A stretch of DNA of 64,000 nucleotides from Arthrobacter sp. PAMC 25486 (lineage in GTDB: Bacteria > Actinomycetota > Actinomycetes > Actinomycetales > Micrococcaceae): positions 2,254,439 to 2,318,438 of the forward strand of contig NZ_CP007595.1 in assembly GCF_000785535.1 (NCBI RefSeq), written 5' to 3'. The notes beneath the pieces are model-generated. The model did no database searches. It saw only the letters and a list, made by a program, of their open reading frames with translations, and was not told where the DNA came from. Of the stretch, positions 59,730-64,000 are shown piece by piece. How positions within the stretch are numbered: the first letter of the stretch is position 1; each line of letters starts with the position of its first letter. The position numbers and the translations under genes were made by a program.

Positions 59730-61400
59730 GAGTCGTTGCAACACGACTGGTGGTTAGGCTGTCAATAGTACGTCGCGTAGGCGCTCGGCTGGTGTATTCC
59801 AGTCGAGCGTTTTGCGTGGGCGGGCGTTGAGTTCCTGGGCGACGTGTTCGAGGTCTTCGGGACTGTAGACGGACAGGTCGGTGCCTTTGGGGAAGTATTG
59901 ACGCAGGAGACCGTTGGTGTTTTCGTTGGATCCGCGTTGCCAGGGGCTGTGGGGGTCGCAGAAGTAGACGTCCATGCCGGTGGCGATGCTGAAGGCCTTG
60001 TGCTTGGCCATTTCCACGCCTTGGTCCCAGGTCAGGGACCCGCGCAGGTGGGCTGGCAGGGTGCTCATGGTCTGGATGAGCCCGTCACGGACGGATTCGG
60101 CGCCGTGGTCCCCGGGCAGGTGTACCAGCATGACGTAGCGGGTACTGCGCTCGACCAGGGTCGCGATCGCTGACTGGTTGTGGGCGCCGGTGATCAAGTC
60201 CCCTTCCCAATGTCCGGGCACGGCACGGTCCTCAACCTCTGCCGGGCGCTCGGAAATGTTGATCATCGGGTCCCGGAACCTCGATGTGCGTTGTTCCGGG
60301 TTTTTACGGGTTATTCGGCGGGTCCGCCCGCTTCTAAGTGCCGCGGATACCTCACGACGAAGCTCGCCGCGGGGTTGGAAGTAAAGGGCTTGATAGATCG
60401 TTTCGTGGCACACGCGCATGTCCTGGTCGTCGGGGAAGGTCAGAACAAGCTTGTGCGATATTTGCTCCGGTGACCAGCGCTGGCGCAGGCCTTCTTTAAT
60501 GAAGGACTTCAGCCGCGGGCTTTGCGAGATTTTTGATGGTTTAGGTCGTGGTCGCCGAACCACGGATTTACGGTGTGCATCATAGGGTCGATAGCCACTG
60601 ATCGGACTGCTGTTGCGCTTGATCTCCCTGCTGATCGAGGAGGGGCTTTTCTGTAAGGCGGTGGCTATTGTTCGGTGTGATGCCCCTGTGGAGAGCATGT
60701 CGTAAATGACCTCCCGATCGGCCAAGCACAGATACCGGCTGTCAATGACGCGGTCAAGTTGCTGCAACGTCGCTCGAGGGCGGCCGGAGGCGTTAGTGCG
60801 AGAAGTCATTTCCTTGTTATAGTCCACAGCCCGGCCATTGGGATAAACACGGCCGTTTTTTGTTCTGTGGATCCCGGCATCCCACTCCTGCGCGGTGGTG
60901 GAGTGAATGCCCAACCGTACGGTTGCTTCATAGCGTGTGAGCCCCTCGGAGCGAAGCCGCAGGAAATCCTCCCGGCTGGGCTGTTCGGACCGCTTACGAG
61001 CCAGTCCTGCCCGCCGCACCCACTGATAACAGGTATTCCGATTCAGACCCAGAACCTTGGCCGCTTCAGTCACACTGCCAACCGTCGCGAGCAGATCGAA
61101 GAACTCTTGCTGCTGCTCCGGGGAAGTCTTTACCTGCCGAACTGACGTTCCTGCAGCCTTCCTTGCCTGATAGGCCCACTGATCACAAGTGCCCCTATTC
61201 AAGACCAGCTTCGCCGCAGCCAAGCCGACGCTACCGGTATCTGCGAGCAGATCGAAGAACTCTTGCTTCTGCGCCGGCGAATACTTAGGCCCTCCCGATG
61301 GCTTCTGATTCCCACGGGCTTCTTTCGGTAAAACGTACTTTTCCGTTAAAGACGACACGGTCGTTGCAACTCCCAAAATAATTAGGTGTTGCAACGACCG
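59730..61400 (-). mobile_element. IS30-family insertion sequence (1671 bp) with CTAG target duplication
   Basis: Flanking CTAG occurs at 59726-59729 and 61401-61404, a 4-bp target duplication. Terminal inverted repeats are GAGTCGTTGCAACAC (left) and, on the minus strand at the right end, CGGTCGTTGCAACAC (13 of 15 matching). A second copy of CGGTCGTTGCAAC lies inside at 61358-61370, making a palindrome over the right end. A single intact transposase gene fills the element, so it may be active. Confidence 0.92.
59754..61358 (-). CDS. IS30 family transposase
   Basis: A 534-aa DDE transposase. The N-terminus carries two related HTH-like units in tandem (YSPAQKQEFFDLLADTGSVG, SPEQQQEFFDLLATVGSVTE), followed by the IS30 HTH (REVIYDMLSTGASHRTIATA) and the catalytic core: Asp in GHWEGDLITGAHNQ, Asp in LTWDQGVEMAKH, Glu in RGSNENTNGLLRQY. 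The GTG at 61358 with GGGAG upstream is preferred; a TTG at 61394 lies inside the terminal repeat. It is longer than most IS30 transposases, which are about 380 aa, because of the duplicated N-terminal unit. Confidence 0.95.
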   Translation of the reverse strand: MSSLTEKYVLPKEARGNQKPSGGPKYSPAQKQEFFDLLADTGSVGLAAAKLVLNRGTCDQWAYQARKAAGTSVRQVKTSPEQQQEFFDLLATVGSVTEAAKVLGLNRNTCYQWVRRAGLARKRSEQPSREDFLRLRSEGLTRYEATVRLGIHSTTAQEWDAGIHRTKNGRVYPNGRAVDYNKEMTSRTNASGRPRATLQQLDRVIDSRYLCLADREVIYDMLSTGASHRTIATALQKSPSSISREIKRNSSPISGYRPYDAHRKSVVRRPRPKPSKISQSPRLKSFIKEGLRQRWSPEQISHKLVLTFPDDQDMRVCHETIYQALYFQPRGELRREVSAALRSGRTRRITRKNPEQRTSRFRDPMINISERPAEVEDRAVPGHWEGDLITGAHNQSAIATLVERSTRYVMLVHLPGDHGAESVRDGLIQTMSTLPAHLRGSLTWDQGVEMAKHKAFSIATGMDVYFCDPHSPWQRGSNENTNGLLRQYFPKGTDLSVYSPEDLEHVAQELNARPRKTLDWNTPAERLRDVLLTA

Positions 61401-61445
61401 CTAGAACTCGCCAGGTGACGTGCCGCCGTCGTACTTCTTTAAGGA

Positions 61446-62912
61446 CTAAGCCTTGGACGCCTGCAGGACCTCGATGGCCGCACGGACACCTGCGCCGTAG
61501 GCCGGATCGGCCTGGGTGCAGTTGTAGATGTGGCGCTCGATGGTGGCCTGTGAGGCACCGTCGATGGCACGGGCCGTGTTCTCGAAGAGCACCTTGCGCT
61601 GCTCGTCAGTCATCTTCTCGCGGAACAGGATGCCGGGCTGCTCGAAGTAGTTGGCATCGTCTTCGCGGAAGTTGAAACGGTCGGCAACGGCGCCAATGGC
61701 CTGTGCCGGATCGGCGTATGCCGGCTGTTCCGGCCAGCGGCCGTAGGAATTCGGCTCGATGCCGGGGGTGCGTCCCTGGTTGCCGTCAACCCGGCCCTGA
61801 CCGTCACGGTGGTACGTGTTGACCGGGTTCTTCGCCGCATTCACCGGAATCTGGTGGTGGTTCACACCGAGGCGGTAGCGCTGCGCGTCACCGTAGGAGA
61901 ACAGGCGCGCCTGCAGCATGCGGTCCGGGGAGAAGCTGATGCCGGGAACCACGTTGGCCGGTGAGAACGCTGCCTGCTCGACGTCGGCGAAGTAGTTCTC
62001 AGCGTTGCGGTTCAGTTCCCACTCGCCAACCTCGATCAGCGGGTAGTCCTTCTTGGACCAGACCTTGGTGAGGTCGAACGGGTGGTACTTGTACGTCTCG
62101 GCGTCGGCCTCGGGCATGATCTGGACCATGAGCTTCCACTTCGGGAAGTCACCGTTCTCGATCGAGTCGAACAGGTCGCGCTGGCTGGACTCGCGGTCGG
62201 CGGCAACCACGGCGCCGGCCTCTTCGTCGGTCAGGTTCTTGATGCCCTGCTGGGTGACGTGGTGGAACTTGACCCAGAAACGCTCACCCTCGGCGTTGAT
62301 CAGGGAGAAGGTGTGCGAGCCAAAGCCGTGCATGTGGCGGTAACCGTCCGGGATGCCGCGGTCGGACATGACGATCGTGACCTGGTGCAGCGACTCGGGC
62401 AGGTTGGTCCAGAAGTCCCAGTTGTTCTCGGCGCTGCGCATGTTGGTGCGGGGATCGCGCTTGACGGCGCGGTTCAGGTCGGGGAACTTCAAACCGTCAC
62501 GGAAGAAGAACACGGGGGTGTTGTTGCCAACCAGGTCCCAGTTGCCTTCATCGGTGTAGAACTTCACGGAGAAACCGCGGATGTCGCGCTCGGCGTCTGC
62601 AGCGCCACGCTCACCGGCAACGGTGGAGAAGCGGGCAAACATCTCTGTCTGCTTGCCGACCTCGGAGAAGATGCTCGCCTTGGTGTACTTGGTGATGTCG
62701 TTGGTGACAGTGAAGGTACCGAAGGCACCGGAGCCCTTGGCGTGCATGCGGCGCTCGGGGATGACCTCGCGGCTGAAGTGGGCGAGCTTCTCCAGGAACC
62801 AGACATCCTGCAAGAGCATGGGGCCGCGGGGGCCGGCCGTGAGGCTGTCCTGGTTGTTGGCAACGGGCGCGCCGGCCGCCGTGGTCAGGGGTGCGGTGTT
62901 TTCGACAGTCAT
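61446..62912 (-). CDS. katA: Catalase (monofunctional, haem, small-subunit)
   Basis: A 488-aa clade 3 catalase that dismutates hydrogen peroxide. Catalytic His is His57 in RRMHAKGSG, distal Asn130 in LVGNNTPVF, and the proximal haem Tyr is in [14 protein letters not shown] (near 340). [16 protein letters not shown] is the family signature. Full length. ATG at 62912 has AGGAGCG upstream. The Fur-type regulator gene lies 35 bp upstream on the same strand, giving a furA-katA operon. The hairpin behind it has been split by an IS30 insertion. Confidence 0.96.
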   Translation of the reverse strand: MTVENTAPLTTAAGAPVANNQDSLTAGPRGPMLLQDVWFLEKLAHFSREVIPERRMHAKGSGAFGTFTVTNDITKYTKASIFSEVGKQTEMFARFSTVAGERGAADAERDIRGFSVKFYTDEGNWDLVGNNTPVFFFRDGLKFPDLNRAVKRDPRTNMRSAENNWDFWTNLPESLHQVTIVMSDRGIPDGYRHMHGFGSHTFSLINAEGERFWVKFHHVTQQGIKNLTDEEAGAVVAADRESSQRDLFDSIENGDFPKWKLMVQIMPEADAETYKYHPFDLTKVWSKKDYPLIEVGEWELNRNAENYFADVEQAAFSPANVVPGISFSPDRMLQARLFSYGDAQRYRLGVNHHQIPVNAAKNPVNTYHRDGQGRVDGNQGRTPGIEPNSYGRWPEQPAYADPAQAIGAVADRFNFREDDANYFEQPGILFREKMTDEQRKVLFENTARAIDGASQATIERHIYNCTQADPAYGAGVRAAIEVLQASKA

Positions 62913-62947
62913 CTTTACTGATCGCTCCTAGGGGTAATCGACATTAT

Positions 62948-63382
62948 CTAGTTCAAAAGTTTTTTGGTTGCGCAGTCAGGGCACATTCCCCAATAAATGA
63001 CCTCGGCCTCATCAATGCTGAAACCGTGGCTGTTTGAGGCATGCAGGCAGGGCGCTTCGCCTATGGCGCAGTCCACATCGGCAATGTCTCCGCAATTGCG
63101 GCACACCACGTGATGATGGTTGTCCCCCACCCGTGTTTCAAACCGTGCAGGCGAACCCGAGGGCTCAATGCGGCGCACCAGTTTGGCGTCGACCAGCGCC
63201 GCCAGAACGTCGTACACCGCTTGCTTTGAAACACTGCCCAGCTCGGCTCGCGCAGCACCAATAACGGTGTCCGCGTCCGCGTGGGGATGGGCACTGACGG
63301 CACTCAGAACAGCAACGCGAGGACGTGTCACGCGCAGTGAAACTGCCCGCAGCCTGTCTTCGAATGTTTGTCCTTTGTCCAT
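62948..63382 (-). CDS. furA: Fur-family peroxide regulator (FurA/CatR/PerR-like)
   Basis: A 144-aa metalloregulator. N-terminal winged helix (LRVTRPRVAVLSAVSAHPHA, VSKQAVYDVLAALVDAKLVR), C-terminal dimerisation domain with the DNHHHVVCRNCGDI regulatory site and zinc-holding Cys94, Cys97, Cys134, Cys137. Peroxide oxidises metal-ligand His residues and releases the DNA. It precedes katA and is likely autoregulated through TGGACTCAGTCCA upstream, as in mycobacterial and streptomycete furA-kat operons. Confidence 0.93.
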   Translation of the reverse strand: MDKGQTFEDRLRAVSLRVTRPRVAVLSAVSAHPHADADTVIGAARAELGSVSKQAVYDVLAALVDAKLVRRIEPSGSPARFETRVGDNHHHVVCRNCGDIADVDCAIGEAPCLHASNSHGFSIDEAEVIYWGMCPDCATKKLLN

Positions 63383-63404
63383 ACAGCCATCCTGCCAGCT
63401 TTTC

Positions 63405-63417
63405 TGGACTCAGTCCA
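63405..63417. promoter_or_regulatory. Candidate FurA operator
   Basis: TGGACTCAGTCCA is a perfect 13-bp palindrome 23 bp upstream of the furA start, followed by AATT. Position fits autoregulation of furA-katA. Confidence 0.6.
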
Positions 63418-63532
63418 ATTTAGGGTGTGTTTTGTCCGTTTCATTCCTCCACAGGCACCGCTGCGACGCCGGTCATGCACTTTTCGACTCGCACCTCTGG
63501 CGACCCTTCCCCTGCATCCCTACGCTCGACCC

Positions 63533-64000
63533 ATGGACACTTTTACCGGGTTTCCCGCGGCAGCCCTGGAGTTTTATGTCGCCCTTGAAGACAACAACAA
63601 CCGGGAGTGGTGGGAGGGGCACAAAGACAAGTACGACGCCGATGTGCTGGCTCCGATTTCCGCCCTCCTCCGCAACTTGGAACCCAGGTTTGGCCCGGGG
63701 CGGATCTTCCGCCCCTATAGGGACATGAGGTTCTCCCCCAACAAGGCGCCCTACAAACCTGCCCAGGGAATTTTCCTCTCGCACTATGAGGATGTTGGGT
63801 ATTACCTGCATTTAAGTGCTGCGGGGTTGAGCATTGGTGGGGGTTACCGCTCAGCCGCACCGGCTCAGCTGGCCCGGTACCGGGCTGCCGTGGATGCCAC
63901 GTCCAGCGGGACGGCGTTAGTGGGGATTGTCGAGCAGCTCGAGGCTGCCGGTTTCGCCATTGCAGAGCCGGAATTGAAAACAATGCCCCGGGGATTCCCT
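63533..64000 (+). CDS. DUF2461 family protein, truncated at window edge
   Basis: The first 156 residues of a DUF2461 (TIGR02453) protein: FTGFPAAALEFYVALEDNNN, REWWEGHKDKYD, FGPGRIFRPYRDMRFSPNKA and YYLHLSAAGLSIGGGYRS match the family, whose role is unknown. The frame is open to the right edge. ATG at 63533 has weak ribosome-binding sequence. It starts 150 bp from the divergent furA gene. Confidence 0.9.
   Translation, partial: MDTFTGFPAAALEFYVALEDNNNREWWEGHKDKYDADVLAPISALLRNLEPRFGPGRIFRPYRDMRFSPNKAPYKPAQGIFLSHYEDVGYYLHLSAAGLSIGGGYRSAAPAQLARYRAAVDATSSGTALVGIVEQLEAAGFAIAEPELKTMPRGFP

Overview
This is a 64-kb stretch of a high-GC actinobacterial chromosome, most likely Arthrobacter or a close relative in the Micrococcaceae. 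Pointers are the codon and GC bias, an Rpf/LysM resuscitation protein, an LAXTG wall-sorting signal, a one-piece PutA, actinobacterial-type tRNAs and many leader-poor starts. Genus level is inference. It is ordinary chromosome: no rRNA, no prophage, no CRISPR array, and one IS30-family insertion near the right end.

Layout. 0-10.3 kb: truncated CitE-like lyase, a hypothetical gene, GNAT acetyltransferase, Na+/H+ antiporter, NAD(P)-binding protein, tRNA-Met and tRNA-Thr, DEAD-box helicase, MOSC protein, DHA2 drug exporter. 10.4-18.8 kb: a PadR regulator, then a complete kdpFABC-kdpDE high-affinity potassium operon on the minus strand, including the 30-residue kdpF. 19-28.8 kb: SDR, amidohydrolase, Rpf-like protein, a small SoxR regulon with two visible SoxR promoters, the CBS-CGS transsulfuration pair, and a P-loop/AraC/VOC operon. 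28.9-33.5 kb: PutA with a divergent LysR regulator. 34.4-44.1 kb: base-excision glycosylase, then a tetritol (erythritol/threitol) utilisation locus: FGGY kinase, SorC regulator, and divergently eltD, an MFS carrier, a DhaK/L-type kinase, an RpiB-type isomerase and an SDR. 44-53.5 kb: thioredoxin, MFS/MarR pair, wall-anchored phosphoesterase, several small or secreted proteins, tRNA-Tyr, YajQ, VOC protein. 53.5-57.8 kb: two inverted copies of a repeat of about 550 bp flanking a phosphatase and a two-component system. 57.8-64 kb: MFS exporter, ankyrin protein, IS30 element, furA-katA, and a truncated DUF2461 gene.

How genes work together. KdpDE senses potassium limitation or turgor and switches on KdpFABC. 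SoxR probably senses redox-cycling compounds and activates a small basic protein and a metallo-hydrolase. CBS and CGS interconvert homocysteine, cystathionine and cysteine. The tetritol locus is predicted to import a C4 polyol, oxidise it to erythrulose, phosphorylate that and isomerise it to erythrose 4-phosphate. FurA-KatA handles peroxide.

The most unusual content is non-coding: the pair of long inverted repeats (53.6-54.1 and 57.2-57.7 kb), three families of short intergenic palindromes recurring across the window, a 3+2 array of 41-bp repeats upstream of kdp, and an IS30 copy that has split the hairpin behind katA.
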